Below are positions 11,527 through 20,701 of a DNA stretch of 64,000 nt, piece by piece. The stretch spans positions 1 to 64,000 of the forward strand of contig NZ_VZOV01000008.1 in the NCBI RefSeq assembly GCF_008801915.1, in the 5' to 3' direction. The notes under the pieces were generated by a model. It made no database searches and was not told the DNA's origin. It saw only the letters and a list, made by a program, of their open reading frames with translations. The position numbers and the translations under genes are program-made. How positions within the stretch are numbered: the stretch's first letter is position 1; the number at the start of each line of letters is the position of its first letter. Source of the stretch: Cupriavidus gilardii (lineage in GTDB: Bacteria; Pseudomonadota; Gammaproteobacteria; Burkholderiales; Burkholderiaceae).

Positions 11527-12186
11527 TTGCATTCTGCCGACCCCGTGGCAGACGACGCAGGCGCCAGCCGCCTGCGCGCGCCGCGCGATATCACCGATCT
11601 GCTCAATTTCCGTCTCGCGGCGCTGGTTGGCGCCAGCGGCGCGGCGGTGATCCGCCTGTGCGAAGGCCAGTACGGCGTGTCGCGCCGCGAATGGGCGCTG
11701 CTCGGGCTGCTGGCCATGCGCGGCGCGCAGGCGCCGTCGGAGATCGCGGATCAATGCCATCTGGACCGCACGCGCGTGTCGCGCGCGATCACGCGGCTGA
11801 CCGCCAAGGGTTTGATCCGGCGGCAGACGCTGGACGGCGACCGCCGCCGCGCCAGCGTCGCGCTGACGCCGGCCGGACAGGCGCTCTACCGGCAGCTGTT
11901 CGACGAGGTGGCGGCGATCAATCGGCGCCTGGTCGAGACGCTATCCGATCGGGAACTGGCGAACCTGGACACGCTGCTGACGGCGCTGACAGAGCAGGCG
12001 GTGCGCGTGAAGCGGCAGGTTGCGACCACGGTCAGCACCAACCGCTGGCGTGGCGGCGGCGCGCGGCGCCAGTGGTCGGCGCCGGAGCCGGCGTCGGAGG
12101 ACGCCGCGCAAGAGGCGTCCGGCGCTGCGCCGGAGGACGAACCGCAGACGCGCGCCGCCGCCGGCCAGCACAGCCCGGAGCGCTAG
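11527..12186 (+). CDS. MarR-family transcriptional regulator
   Basis: Winged-helix regulator with the MarR core (FRLAALVGASGAAVIRLCEGQYGVSRREWALLGLL, then SEIADQCHLDRTRVSRAITRLTAKGLIRRQ and the wing DGDRRRASVALT). The start is uncertain: TTG at 11527 (219 aa) or GTG at 11545. The C-terminal 45 residues are a low-complexity Ala/Glu-rich tail. Its stop codon shares bases with the stop of the convergent sulfatase gene (12183-12186), which it may regulate together with the neighbouring Bug receptor. Confidence 0.85.
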   Translation: MHSADPVADDAGASRLRAPRDITDLLNFRLAALVGASGAAVIRLCEGQYGVSRREWALLGLLAMRGAQAPSEIADQCHLDRTRVSRAITRLTAKGLIRRQTLDGDRRRASVALTPAGQALYRQLFDEVAAINRRLVETLSDRELANLDTLLTALTEQAVRVKRQVATTVSTNRWRGGGARRQWSAPEPASEDAAQEASGAAPEDEPQTRAAAGQHSPER

Positions 12187-13829
12187 CGCAGCGCCTCCCG
12201 TGCGCCGCGCCATTTCTCGTGCAGCAGTTCCTCCGGGAGCTCGCTCTCGTCCCAGAATCCCAGCAGGATGCCCTTGCGCACCGACGCGCCGCGCATCGCG
12301 GCGATGCGTTCGTCGCTGATCGCGGTACGCTGGGACTGCCGCAGCCCCCATTGCGCCAGCGCCAGATACATCCGCTCGCACTGCGCCCGGTGGGCCGGAT
12401 CGGCGCCGAGGTCGTGCAGCTCGTGCGGGTCTTCGGCCAGATCGAACAGCATCGGCCGGAAGCCCGGCGCGTGGATGTACTTCCAGCGCGCATCGACCAC
12501 CATGAACAGCCGCGCATCGAGCGGCGCCACGCCCAGCGCTACCGCGGCCCCGGTCGCCGAATAGTCGTATTCGCTGATCGCGTAGCGGCGCCAGCTGGCC
12601 GGCGCTTGCCCATGCAGCCAGGGCTGCAGCGCACGTCCTTCGAGCCGGTGCGGTTGCGGCGTGCCACCGCAGGCCTCGACGAAGGTCGGCACCAGGTCGA
12701 TCGCCTCGACCAGCGCATCGCACACCGAGCCGCGCGTCGCGTCGGACGCCGGCGAGGGGTCGACGACGATCAGCGGCAGCCGCACCGACGGCTCGTGGAA
12801 CAGGTCCTTCTCGCCCATCCAGTGGTCGCCCAGATAATCGCCATGATCGGAGGTGAACACGATCATGGTGTCGCCGGCCAGGCCCCTGTTCTCCAGGAAG
12901 CGCATCAGCACGCCGATCTGGTCGTCGATCTGCGTGATCAGGCCCATATAGGCGGGAATCACCGCCTCGCGCACCTCGTCGCGCGAGAACGCCCGGCTGA
13001 CGCGCGAATTCAGGAAGGCCTGGTAGATCGGATGCGGCTGCGCGCGCTCGGCCTCGCTGCGCACCGGCGGCGGCACGTCGGCGGCCCCGTACATCGCGTG
13101 ATAGGGCGCCGGCGCGATGCAGGGCCAGTGCGGCTTGATATAGGACAGGTGCAGGCACCACGGCGCATCCCCGGCCTGCTCGATGAATTCCATCGCCCGC
13201 CGCGTCATGTATGGCGTTTCCGAATGCTCCTCGGCCACGCGCGCGGGCCGGGTCGAATTGCGCAGCAGCCAGCCCGACAGCAGATTGCCGTTCTCGTCCT
13301 CGCCGGCGTTGGCCCAGTCGTCCCAGCCGTCGTCGCCGGCGTAGCCAAGTTCGCGCAGATAGTCGTTGTAGCGCACCGGCTTCGGGTCGTAGCGGCCGGC
13401 CGGGCCGCTGCCATGCAGGCCGTCGTCGCGCTCGTACGGATCGAAGCCGCACTCGGCCACGCGCGTGCCGATCAGCGAGTCCGGATCGATGCCGAGCCGC
13501 GCCATGCCCTCGGTGTCGGCCGCCATATGGGTCTTGCCGACCAGCACGGTCTGCCGGCCGAGCGGGCGTAGATAGTCGCCCAGCGTCATCTCGCCGACCT
13601 TCAGCGGAAAGTTGTTCCAGGCGGCGCCATGCGAATCGACATAGCGGCCGGTGTAGAAGCTCATCCGCGACGAGCCGCAGATCGTCGACTGCGCATAGGC
13701 GCGCGAGAATCGCACCCCGCGCGCGGCCAGCGCGTCGATGTTCGGCGTGCGGATGGTCGGATGCCCGGTGCAGGACAGGTAGTCCCACCGCAGCTGGTCG
13801 CACATGATGAAGAGGATATTGCGGGCCAT
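12183..13829 (-). CDS. Sulfatase / phosphonate monoester hydrolase-like enzyme
   Basis: 548-aa alkaline-phosphatase-superfamily hydrolase without signal peptide, so probably cytoplasmic. Metal-binding motifs are clear: N-terminal IMCDQLRWDYLS (D11), FTSDHGDYLGDHWMGEK, and the signature stretch STICGSSRMSFYTGR, where C51 would be the formylglycine precursor. Closest in layout to phosphonate monoester hydrolases and choline-sulfatase-like enzymes. The signature is CxSxR rather than the usual CxPxR or CxAxR, which may affect cysteine maturation. AAGGAG supports the start. Probably in one unit with the upstream Bug receptor; substrate unknown. Confidence 0.85.
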   Translation of the reverse strand: MARNILFIMCDQLRWDYLSCTGHPTIRTPNIDALAARGVRFSRAYAQSTICGSSRMSFYTGRYVDSHGAAWNNFPLKVGEMTLGDYLRPLGRQTVLVGKTHMAADTEGMARLGIDPDSLIGTRVAECGFDPYERDDGLHGSGPAGRYDPKPVRYNDYLRELGYAGDDGWDDWANAGEDENGNLLSGWLLRNSTRPARVAEEHSETPYMTRRAMEFIEQAGDAPWCLHLSYIKPHWPCIAPAPYHAMYGAADVPPPVRSEAERAQPHPIYQAFLNSRVSRAFSRDEVREAVIPAYMGLITQIDDQIGVLMRFLENRGLAGDTMIVFTSDHGDYLGDHWMGEKDLFHEPSVRLPLIVVDPSPASDATRGSVCDALVEAIDLVPTFVEACGGTPQPHRLEGRALQPWLHGQAPASWRRYAISEYDYSATGAAVALGVAPLDARLFMVVDARWKYIHAPGFRPMLFDLAEDPHELHDLGADPAHRAQCERMYLALAQWGLRQSQRTAISDERIAAMRGASVRKGILLGFWDESELPEELLHEKWRGAREALR

Positions 13830-13840
13830 CGGCGTCGCTC

Positions 13841-13879
13841 CTTGCGGTTGCTGCTTGCGGTTGCTGCTTGCTGTTGCTG
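13841..13879. repeat. Three tandem copies of a 13-bp repeat
   Basis: CTTGCGGTTGCTG occurs twice perfectly (13841-13853, 13854-13866) and once with one change (13867-13879), with degenerate copies continuing to about 13905. It fills most of the 95-bp gap between the Bug gene and the sulfatase gene and overlaps the sulfatase ribosome-binding site. Confidence 0.9.
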
Positions 13880-13924
13880 GCTGCAGTTGCTGTCTGCCTT
13901 GCTGTCTGCAGTGGCGCCCGGCCC

Positions 13925-14914
13925 TTATTGCTGGAAGCCGCTGCGCTTGACCACCGGCTGCCACTGCGCCTTGTAGGCCTTCAGCATGTCGGCGGTCTGC
14001 TGTTGCGTGCTGGCCACCGGCTGCATGTTGGCGGCGACGAAACGCTGCTGTACCGCCGGGTCGGACATCACGCTGTAGATCGCCGCCGACAGCGCTTTCA
14101 CCTTGTCGGCCGGCATCGACTTCGGCGCGAAGAAGGCGTTCCAGCCGTCGGCCGCCAGCTCGATGCCGGTCTCCTTCAGCGTGGGGATGTCCTTGGCGAA
14201 CGACGAGCGGGTCTTGCCCGACACCGCGAGGATCTTCAGCTTGCCGCTCTGATGCAGCGACAGCACCGCGTCCAGCGTGTCGACGCCGACCGGCACCTGG
14301 CCGCCCAGCATGTCGGTGGCCAGCGGCGCCGAGCCCTTGTAGCCGACCACGTCGCCCTTGACGCCGGCGCGCTCGGCCAGCATCAGCGCGAAGAAGTGGG
14401 GCAGGCTGCCGGTGGCCGGCACGCCGAAGAAGGCCTTGCCGGGATTGGCCTTGAGCCAGGCCACCAGATGCGACATCTCGCGGACCGGCACCTGCGGGCC
14501 GGTGATCACGGCGAAGTCGTAGGACGAGACCTGCGACACCGGCACGAAGTCGGCGTCGGGGTCATAGCTGGTGTCCTTGAACACCAGCGGCGCGACCGTC
14601 ATCACGGCCGGATTGCCGAGCATCAGCACGTTGTCGGCCGGAGCGGCGTGCTTGAGCTGCTGTGCGGCGAGCCGGCCGCCGGCGCCGGCCTTGTTCTCGA
14701 CCACCACGGTGACGCCGTATTTGGCCTGCAGCGCCTGGCCGACGATGCGCGCGGCGCGGTCCGAGGCGCCGCCCGGCGCATACCCGACGACAAAGCGCAG
14801 CGGCCCGTCGATCTTGTCGATTTTCTGTGCCAGCGCGGCCGGCGCGGCCGCCGTCAGCAGCGCGACGGCCAACGCCGCGTGGCGGGCCTTGCGGGCCAAG
14901 GTTGCGAAAGTCAT
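13925..14914 (-). CDS. Tripartite tricarboxylate transporter substrate-binding (Bug) protein
   Basis: 329-aa periplasmic receptor with a Sec signal (positively charged start, hydrophobic core, cleavage after AALA). The mature protein has the Bug signatures: LRFVVGYAPGGASDRAARIV, VVVENKAGAGG, and YKGSAPLATDMLGGQVPVGVDTL. Such receptors deliver carboxylates to TctAB-type membrane components; none is encoded nearby, so it is an orphan, as is common in Burkholderiales. It precedes the sulfatase gene, so the ligand may be a sulfate or phosphonate ester or its product. That link is inference. Confidence 0.93.
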   Translation of the reverse strand: MTFATLARKARHAALAVALLTAAAPAALAQKIDKIDGPLRFVVGYAPGGASDRAARIVGQALQAKYGVTVVVENKAGAGGRLAAQQLKHAAPADNVLMLGNPAVMTVAPLVFKDTSYDPDADFVPVSQVSSYDFAVITGPQVPVREMSHLVAWLKANPGKAFFGVPATGSLPHFFALMLAERAGVKGDVVGYKGSAPLATDMLGGQVPVGVDTLDAVLSLHQSGKLKILAVSGKTRSSFAKDIPTLKETGIELAADGWNAFFAPKSMPADKVKALSAAIYSVMSDPAVQQRFVAANMQPVASTQQQTADMLKAYKAQWQPVVKRSGFQQ

Positions 14915-14960
14915 GGCGTCTCCGTGAGGGTCCTTTCTACGAGGATGCGGGCAAATTTAA

Positions 14961-15000
14961 GCGGGACATCAACGATTGATCTAATCAACTATCGTCCCGC
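14961..15000. promoter_or_regulatory. Composite palindromic operator between Bug and pxpB genes
   Basis: Perfect outer arms GCGGGAC/GTCCCGC (14961-14967, 14994-15000) enclose three alternating half-sites ATCAA, TTGAT, ATCAA (14968-14972, 14976-14980, 14984-14988) at 8-bp spacing, giving the overlapping palindromes ATCAAcgaTTGAT and TTGATctaATCAA. The site is 46 bp from the Bug start and about 180 bp from pxpB. A dimeric repressor (GntR-, MarR- or LysR-type) is likely; the nearby MarR is a candidate. Confidence 0.6.
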
Positions 15001-15177
15001 GCCGCTATGGAAAACCCTAGGCGCCGGCACGACGGCACAGGTTTCGCAAAACTCACTTTCTCGATAAATTGCCGATAAGACGCATCGCGCTTTCCGCCGC
15101 GCATTTTTTTCCGAGCTGCATTCCCGCGCTGCATTCCCGAACCTGCGCGCCAACTGGATTCCGGACCGACCTCGATC

Positions 15178-15852
15178 ATGGCCACCTGCACGATTCACCG
15201 CCTTGCCGAGCGCGCGCTGCTGTGCAGCGTGCCGCCCCCTGCGTCGCTCGACGTCCAGCGCCGCTTCTGGGCGATGGCCGACGCGGCTGGTGCCTGGCCC
15301 GGCGTGGTCGACGCCTATCCGGGCATGAACAGCCTGACCGTGCTGTTCGATGACGGCGCCGATCCGGCCCAACTCGAAGCCGCGCTGGCGCAGGCATGGG
15401 AGCGCGGCCAGGGAGAAGACGACGGCGGCAACGCCGGCGGCGATGCCTGCGGCCGCATCGTCGAGATCCCGGTCCGCTACGGCGGCGACGACGGCCCCGA
15501 CCTCGCCGACGTGGCGGCCCATACCGGCCTGACGCCCGAGGAGGTGGTGCGGCGGCACAGCGCCGGCGCCTATACCGTCTACTTCCTCGGCTTCCAGCCC
15601 GGTTTCGCCTATCTGGGCGGGCTCGACCCGGCGCTGGCGACGCCGCGGCGTACCGAACCGCGGCTCGCGGTGCCGGCCGGTTCGGTCGGCATCGGCGGGG
15701 AGCAGACCGGCGTCTATCCCGCGGCGGCGCCCGGCGGCTGGCAATTGATCGGACGTACCGAGTTGCCGCTGTTCCTGCCCGAGCGCGATCCGCCCTCGTT
15801 GCTGGCGCCCGGCGACACCGTGCGCTTCGTGGTTGAATCGGTGCGCGCATGA
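15178..15852 (+). CDS. pxpB: 5-oxoprolinase subunit PxpB (KipI family)
   Basis: 224-aa subunit of the ATP-dependent 5-oxoprolinase PxpABC, which opens pyroglutamate to glutamate. The conserved VYFLGFQPGFAYLGGLDPALATPRR block and AAAPGGWQLIGRT motif mark the KipI/PxpB family. An acidic Gly/Asp insert at about residues 76-95 is unusual. Its last codons overlap the pxpC start (ATGA), so the pair is translationally coupled. Confidence 0.93.
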   Translation: MATCTIHRLAERALLCSVPPPASLDVQRRFWAMADAAGAWPGVVDAYPGMNSLTVLFDDGADPAQLEAALAQAWERGQGEDDGGNAGGDACGRIVEIPVRYGGDDGPDLADVAAHTGLTPEEVVRRHSAGAYTVYFLGFQPGFAYLGGLDPALATPRRTEPRLAVPAGSVGIGGEQTGVYPAAAPGGWQLIGRTELPLFLPERDPPSLLAPGDTVRFVVESVRA

Positions 15853-16928
15853 TCGAGATTCTTCGCCCCGGCGCGCTGGCGTCCATCCAGGACCTGGGCC
15901 GCGACGGCATGCGCCGCTTCGGGGTCGGTGGAGCCGGTGCGCTCGACAGCGTCGCGCTGCGGGTCGGCAACCTGCTGCTTGGCAATGACGCCGGCGCCGC
16001 TGCCATCGAATTCACGCTGGGCCGCGCCACGGTCCGCTTCCATGCCGATCTGCGCATCGCGCTGACCGGCGCCGAATGCCGTGCCGATGTCGACGGCGAG
16101 CCGGTCTGGTGCTGGCATGCGTTCGACGTGCACGCGGGCAGCACGCTGACGATGCCGGCGCCCCGCGGCGGCACCCGTACCTATCTGTGCGTGGCGGGCG
16201 GCATCGACGTGCCGCTGGCGATGGGCTCGCGCAGCACCGATCTGAAGGCCGGCTTCGGCGGATACCGGGGCCGAGCGCTGCGGCGGGGCGATCGGCTCGC
16301 GGCGCTGCGGCCCGGCCCGGGTCCGGCGCCATTGCCGCGGATCGGCGTGCTGGCGCCCCCGTGGGCGTTGCCTTCGCCGTCGTCACCAGCATCCAACGCA
16401 GCATCCGCCGACGGCCGCGCGCTGCCGATCCGCATGCTGGCGGGGCTGGAGTACGATCAGTTCGAGACCGAGGCCCAGCAGGCGCTGTGGCAGGCCGACT
16501 GGACCGTCACGCCGAACAGCAACCGCATGGGGTTCCGGCTCGAAGGGCCGGCGCTGGCCCGGCGGCGCGGCGCACCGGAACTGCTGTCCCATGGCGTGGT
16601 GCCGGGCGTCATGCAGGTGCCGCCGGGCGGCCAGCCGATCGTGTTGATGGCCGATGCCCAGACCACCGGCGGCTATCCGAAGATCGGCGTCGTCATCGAG
16701 GCCGATCTGTGGCGCCTGGCGCAGGCGCCGCTCGGCGCGGCGGTGCGCTTTCACCGCGTCGGCCTCGAGGAGGCAGAGGCCGCGCGCATGCAGGTGCAGA
16801 CCTATCTGCGCCAGGTCGCGCAGGCGGTGGCATGGCAATCCGAGGCGCGGACCGGGGCGCAGGCGCCGGCCGCGCGGCGGCGTGCGATGACGCGCCGGCT
16901 GTCACCGGCCGGTGCCACGCTGCCGTGA
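15849..16928 (+). CDS. pxpC: 5-oxoprolinase subunit PxpC (biotin-dependent carboxyltransferase-like, KipA family)
   Basis: 359 aa, with the family motifs [34 protein letters not shown] at the N-terminus, [13 protein letters not shown]-like text (residues 220-232) and [28 protein letters not shown]. Overlaps pxpB by four bases. It is the large partner of PxpB in the 5-oxoprolinase complex. The C-terminal 30 residues are an Ala/Arg-rich tail. The pxpA gene follows after 73 bp. Confidence 0.93.
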   Translation: MIEILRPGALASIQDLGRDGMRRFGVGGAGALDSVALRVGNLLLGNDAGAAAIEFTLGRATVRFHADLRIALTGAECRADVDGEPVWCWHAFDVHAGSTLTMPAPRGGTRTYLCVAGGIDVPLAMGSRSTDLKAGFGGYRGRALRRGDRLAALRPGPGPAPLPRIGVLAPPWALPSPSSPASNAASADGRALPIRMLAGLEYDQFETEAQQALWQADWTVTPNSNRMGFRLEGPALARRRGAPELLSHGVVPGVMQVPPGGQPIVLMADAQTTGGYPKIGVVIEADLWRLAQAPLGAAVRFHRVGLEEAEAARMQVQTYLRQVAQAVAWQSEARTGAQAPAARRRAMTRRLSPAGATLP

Positions 16929-17001
16929 CGCGAGAGCGCCAACGTACGCAGCGATCCAGAAGAACGCAACGAAACGACCGAACCCATCCTGGAGGCCCGT
17001 C

Positions 17002-17736
17002 ATGCAGATCGATCTGAACGCCGACCTCGGCGAAGGTTGCGGCAGCGACGAAGCGCTGCTGGCGTTGATCAGCTCGGCGAATGTCGCCTGCGGCTGGCAT
17101 GCCGGCGACGCGTCCACCATGCTGCAGACCGTGCAGTGGGCGCTGGCGAAAGGCGTCGCCATCGGCGCGCATCCGAGCTATCCCGACCGCGAGAATTTCG
17201 GCCGCACCGAGATGCAGCGCGACCCGCGCGACATCTATGCCGACGTGCTGTACCAGATCGGCGCGCTCGCGGCGATCGTCAAGGCCCAGGGCGGCCGCCT
17301 TGCCCACGTCAAGGCGCATGGCGCGCTCTACAACCAGGCCGCGCGCAACCGCGCGCAGGCGCAGGCAATCGTCGACGCGGTACGCGACTTCGACCCGCAA
17401 CTGGTCTTCTTCGGCCTGGCCGGCAGCGTGATGATCGAGGTCGCGCGCGAGGCCGGGCTGACGGTCAAGGAGGAGGTCTTCGCCGATCGCGGCTACAACT
17501 CCGACGGCTCGCTGGTCCGCCGCGGCACGCCCGGTGCGCTGCTCGACGACGACGAGGCCGTGCTGGCGCAAACGCTGTCGATGGTCCGCGAGCACAAGGT
17601 CCGCGCGATCGACGGCAAATGGATACCGATCCAGGCCGATACCGTCTGCCTGCATGGCGACGGGCCACATGCACTGGCCTTCGCCCAACGGATCCGCGAT
17701 CGTCTGCGGGAAGAGGGGATTGCGGTGCGGGCTTAG
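17002..17736 (+). CDS. pxpA: 5-oxoprolinase subunit PxpA (LamB/YcsF family)
   Basis: 244 aa, beginning [20 protein letters not shown], then [18 protein letters not shown] and [12 protein letters not shown], all diagnostic of LamB/YcsF proteins, the TIM-barrel subunit that phosphorylates 5-oxoproline. GGAGG upstream fixes the start. Completes the pxpB-C-A set. Its stop codon overlaps the stop of the convergent VanZ-like gene (17733-17736). Confidence 0.95.
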   Translation: MQIDLNADLGEGCGSDEALLALISSANVACGWHAGDASTMLQTVQWALAKGVAIGAHPSYPDRENFGRTEMQRDPRDIYADVLYQIGALAAIVKAQGGRLAHVKAHGALYNQAARNRAQAQAIVDAVRDFDPQLVFFGLAGSVMIEVAREAGLTVKEEVFADRGYNSDGSLVRRGTPGALLDDDEAVLAQTLSMVREHKVRAIDGKWIPIQADTVCLHGDGPHALAFAQRIRDRLREEGIAVRA

Positions 17737-18998
17737 CCCACGTCGCCGGTGTTCGGAGCCTTTCGCCGCGCCCCGCGGCTGCGCCGCTCCCTTCGCCGCG
17801 TGAGCCCGAACTGCTCGACGCGCCAGGCGAGATAGCAGAAGGCCAGAAACGGCCACAGCCATCCGAGCCATTGGGCCAGGCCGTTGAAATGGACGAAGCG
17901 GCCGAGCCGCCAGCCCTGTTCGGAGACCCAGGCATAGGGATTGGGCGGCAGCACGTTGGTCAGGATCACCAGCGTCAGCAGCGCGCTCATCGCCAGGATG
18001 CCGCGCAGCGGGCGGGGCAAGCGCACCAGCAGCACCAGCGCCAGCGTGCCGGTCAGCAGCGCGTAGCGGCCGCCCTCCGACAGCCAGTTGAAGGCGTTGT
18101 CGGCGGGAAACTGCAGCTCGGCCGCGAGTCCCTTGAGCAGCAGCGTGACGGCCAGCAGGCCGGCGAGGATGCGCAGCGTCGGCGCCTGCCGGCGCATCGC
18201 CACCGAGGCGAACAGCCCGGTGCCGACCCACGCGCAGCCGGTCACCAGCGATTCGAGCAGCTGGTGCTGCTGCATGTCGTCGGGGCGCAGGCCGATGTCC
18301 TCCTGCAGCCGCAGGAAGCCCGGAAACACCCACTGCACCAGCTGCATCGGCCACGACTCGGGATTGGTCAGCCATTGCCGCACCAGCCCGCCCATGCCGA
18401 ACAGATGCTCCTGCGGAAAGATCTGCGCGAACGGCCACAGCAGGATCAGGATGATCGCGAAGCTGGCGTGCGACTCGAACCAGGCGATGCGCATGCGCCG
18501 CAGCGTGCCGCGATCGATCATCGCACTGGCGAACGGCGCCATCATCGTGCCGCCGAGCAGCGCGCCCAGCGCATTGGTCATCAGGTCGATATTCGATGGA
18601 ATGCGGTTGGGCAGCCACGTCTGCAGCGCCTCCATCGCGCCCGACAGCACGATGCCGGCGGCGAACGCCAGCAGCGCGGCGCGCGCGCCCGTCACGCGCG
18701 GATGCAGCGACAGCACCACCAGCGCGCCGAACGGGCAATAGCCGAGCACATTGGTCAGCAGATCGAAGTCGGTGATGTAGCGCGGCTTGGGCGCATTGAG
18801 GAAGGCCCACGGCGAGATGCCGTTGTCGGTCCAGCCGGTGAACGGATACAGGCTGGCGTAGATCATCAGCAGCGTCACGCACAGCAGCCCGAAGCGCGCC
18901 AGCGGCGAATGGCGCAGCATGGCCGCGTTCTCCGGCGGCGCCGCGCCGAGGCGCGGGTCCGCAGGGACGGGAGACGGTGGCAGGTCGTGCTGTTTCAT
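17733..18998 (-). CDS. VanZ-like multi-pass membrane protein
   Basis: 421-aa integral membrane protein with roughly nine or ten hydrophobic segments. The first 150 residues carry the VanZ-like pattern ([57 protein letters not shown]); the C-terminal half is further membrane spans. VanZ proteins have poorly defined envelope roles, including lipid II or glycopeptide interactions. It lies 62 bp after the last gene of the MCE lipid-transport operon on the same strand and may be its fifth member. Confidence 0.85.
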   Translation of the reverse strand: MKQHDLPPSPVPADPRLGAAPPENAAMLRHSPLARFGLLCVTLLMIYASLYPFTGWTDNGISPWAFLNAPKPRYITDFDLLTNVLGYCPFGALVVLSLHPRVTGARAALLAFAAGIVLSGAMEALQTWLPNRIPSNIDLMTNALGALLGGTMMAPFASAMIDRGTLRRMRIAWFESHASFAIILILLWPFAQIFPQEHLFGMGGLVRQWLTNPESWPMQLVQWVFPGFLRLQEDIGLRPDDMQQHQLLESLVTGCAWVGTGLFASVAMRRQAPTLRILAGLLAVTLLLKGLAAELQFPADNAFNWLSEGGRYALLTGTLALVLLVRLPRPLRGILAMSALLTLVILTNVLPPNPYAWVSEQGWRLGRFVHFNGLAQWLGWLWPFLAFCYLAWRVEQFGLTRRRERRSRGARRKAPNTGDVG

Positions 18999-19009
18999 GA
19001 TGCTGCTTG

Positions 19010-19071
19010 CCGGCGTACCGGCCCGGCGTACCGGCTGGCGTACCCGCTGATGTATCGGCTCATCGTACCGG
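19010..19071. repeat. Five degenerate 12-bp tandem repeats
   Basis: Units CCGGCGTACCGG (19010-19021, 19023-19034), CTGGCGTACCCG (19035-19046), CTGATGTATCGG (19047-19058) and CTCATCGTACCGG (19059-19071) run between the lipoprotein and VanZ-like genes and into the end of the former's coding sequence. Confidence 0.8.
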
Positions 19072-19719
19072 CAGCGTCGCCACCCAGTCGATGATTGCCG
19101 CGATCACGGCATCGGTGCTGCCGGCCAGCGCGCGCACGCCGCCGGCGCCGTCGGCGCTGGGGGCGGGCTGCTCGGCGGTGAAGGTTTTCTGGCCGATGAT
19201 GCCGTTGCGCATCACGGTGGCGCGTACCTGCACCACGCCGCGGCTGCTGTCGGCGCTGTCGAAGACCTGCTCGAAGTCGACGATATCGACCTTCAGCGCG
19301 GGCGCCTGCGTATCGCCGGCCCAGGTCAGTTCGCCGCGCGCCGACACCGCTTCGCGCAGCCGTTCGTCGAACAGCCGCACCGGCGACATGATCCAGCGCT
19401 GCGTGGCATAGGGCTGCAGGCGCTCGGCCTGCGCATAGCGCAGCCGGTAGTGGATCGCACTGCCGTCCAGCCAGGACGGGCCATCGGTGGACAGCACGCG
19501 CAGCCGCGGCAGCGTCTTGCCTTGTGCCGGCGCGGCGGTGGGCGGGCCCAGATCGTAGGTGGTGCTGTGCGGCGTGGCAGGCAGCAGCGAACAGCCGGCC
19601 AGCAGCGAGGCGGTCAGCAGCGCGCCGGCGCCGATGCGAAGCATGGCGCAAGCGCGGGAGAGGCTGGGCAGGCCGGCGAGGCGGGCAGGGCGTGGCAGGA
19701 CGGCGTCGGTCATGGGCAT
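19060..19719 (-). CDS. ABC-type transport auxiliary lipoprotein (PqiC-like)
   Basis: Outer-membrane lipoprotein expected to work with the MCE system. A lipobox SLLAGC follows a hydrophobic stretch, and the mature protein has the auxiliary-component pattern (TTYDLGPP, LRVLSTDGPSWLDGSAIHYRL, YATQRWIMSPVRLFDERLREAV). The start is uncertain (ATG at 19719 or 19713); both leave a rather long positively charged leader before the lipobox. Fourth gene of the permease-ATPase-MCE-lipoprotein operon. Confidence 0.85.
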   Translation of the reverse strand: MPMTDAVLPRPARLAGLPSLSRACAMLRIGAGALLTASLLAGCSLLPATPHSTTYDLGPPTAAPAQGKTLPRLRVLSTDGPSWLDGSAIHYRLRYAQAERLQPYATQRWIMSPVRLFDERLREAVSARGELTWAGDTQAPALKVDIVDFEQVFDSADSSRGVVQVRATVMRNGIIGQKTFTAEQPAPSADGAGGVRALAGSTDAVIAAIIDWVATLPVR

Positions 19720-19741
19720 CGGTTTTCGTGCAGGGTTGCGG

Positions 19742-20701
19742 TCACGGCGCGGTCGCCGCAGAGGGCGCGCTGAAGCCGTCCTCGCCGGGACCGGGGGGAG
19801 TCGCCGAGCCGCCGAACAGCACGCTCTGCGGCCGCTCGTTGAACTGGCCGGCAGCGCGGTCCAGGCTGCGGACGGTCTGCCGCGCATCGCGCGCGAGGCC
19901 ATTGAGCTGCGGCAAGGTCTGGTCGTTCAGATTGTTTGCCGCGTGCTCGACCGAGCCGGCCGCGGCGCGCAACTGCTGGCCGACGCCGTCGACGGTGCGC
20001 ATCAGCGTGCCGTCGGGGCTGCCGAGCTCGCGTGTCAGCTGCTGCGTGGACTTCAGCGTCGCGTTCAGGTTCGCGGTGACCTGCGGCAGTTGGCGCGCGG
20101 CCGGTTCGAGCGCACGGGCCACGCGCGCATAGTCGTCGACGCCTTCCTTGATCGAGCGGATCGTCGTCATCAGCTCGCGCCGGTTTTCGCCCTGGAACAT
20201 GTCGTTGAGCGAGGCCATCAGCGATTCGACCTGCGTCAGCAGCGAGTCGCCGCGCCGCTCCAGTTCCTCGAAGAAGCCCGGCCGCATCTGGATGCGGGCG
20301 ACCGCGCGCGGCGAGGTCTCCAGCGGCGGCGACGGCGCGGTGCTGCCTTCCTGCGCGGCGGTGTCGTCCAGTTGCACGTAGGCGATGCCGGTCACACCCT
20401 GCAGGCCCAGCGTGGCATAGGTCGTGCGCGTGATCGGCGCCTCCTTGTCGACGCTGATGCGCACGATGATCTGGCCCGGCACCGACGCATCGAAGCGGAT
20501 CGACTCGACCCGGCCCACCGTCAGGCCGCGGTACTTGACGTCGGCCTGGGGGCCGAGCCCCGTCACGGTCGAGCGCGTGACCAGATCGTAGGGCACGCGT
20601 TCGGTGTGGTCGGTGCCGAACCAGAACAGCGCAAACAGCACCAGCACGGCCAGGCCGATGGTGAACACGCCGGCGAGAAAGGCGTTCGACTTGTTTTCCA
20701 T
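19742..20701 (-). CDS. MCE-domain protein (MlaD family)
   Basis: Periplasmic lipid-binding component anchored by one N-terminal transmembrane helix (residues 8-28), followed by the MCE domain (YDLVTRSTVTGLGPQADVKYRGLTVGRVESIRF, residues 37-110) and a long helical C-terminus that would form the hexamer channel. The ATG at 20701 has GGAG seven bases upstream; a GTG one codon earlier overlaps the ATPase stop. Operon with ATPase and permease: substrate-binding part of an inner-membrane lipid transporter. Confidence 0.93.
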   Translation of the reverse strand: MENKSNAFLAGVFTIGLAVLVLFALFWFGTDHTERVPYDLVTRSTVTGLGPQADVKYRGLTVGRVESIRFDASVPGQIIVRISVDKEAPITRTTYATLGLQGVTGIAYVQLDDTAAQEGSTAPSPPLETSPRAVARIQMRPGFFEELERRGDSLLTQVESLMASLNDMFQGENRRELMTTIRSIKEGVDDYARVARALEPAARQLPQVTANLNATLKSTQQLTRELGSPDGTLMRTVDGVGQQLRAAAGSVEHAANNLNDQTLPQLNGLARDARQTVRSLDRAAGQFNERPQSVLFGGSATPPGPGEDGFSAPSAATAP

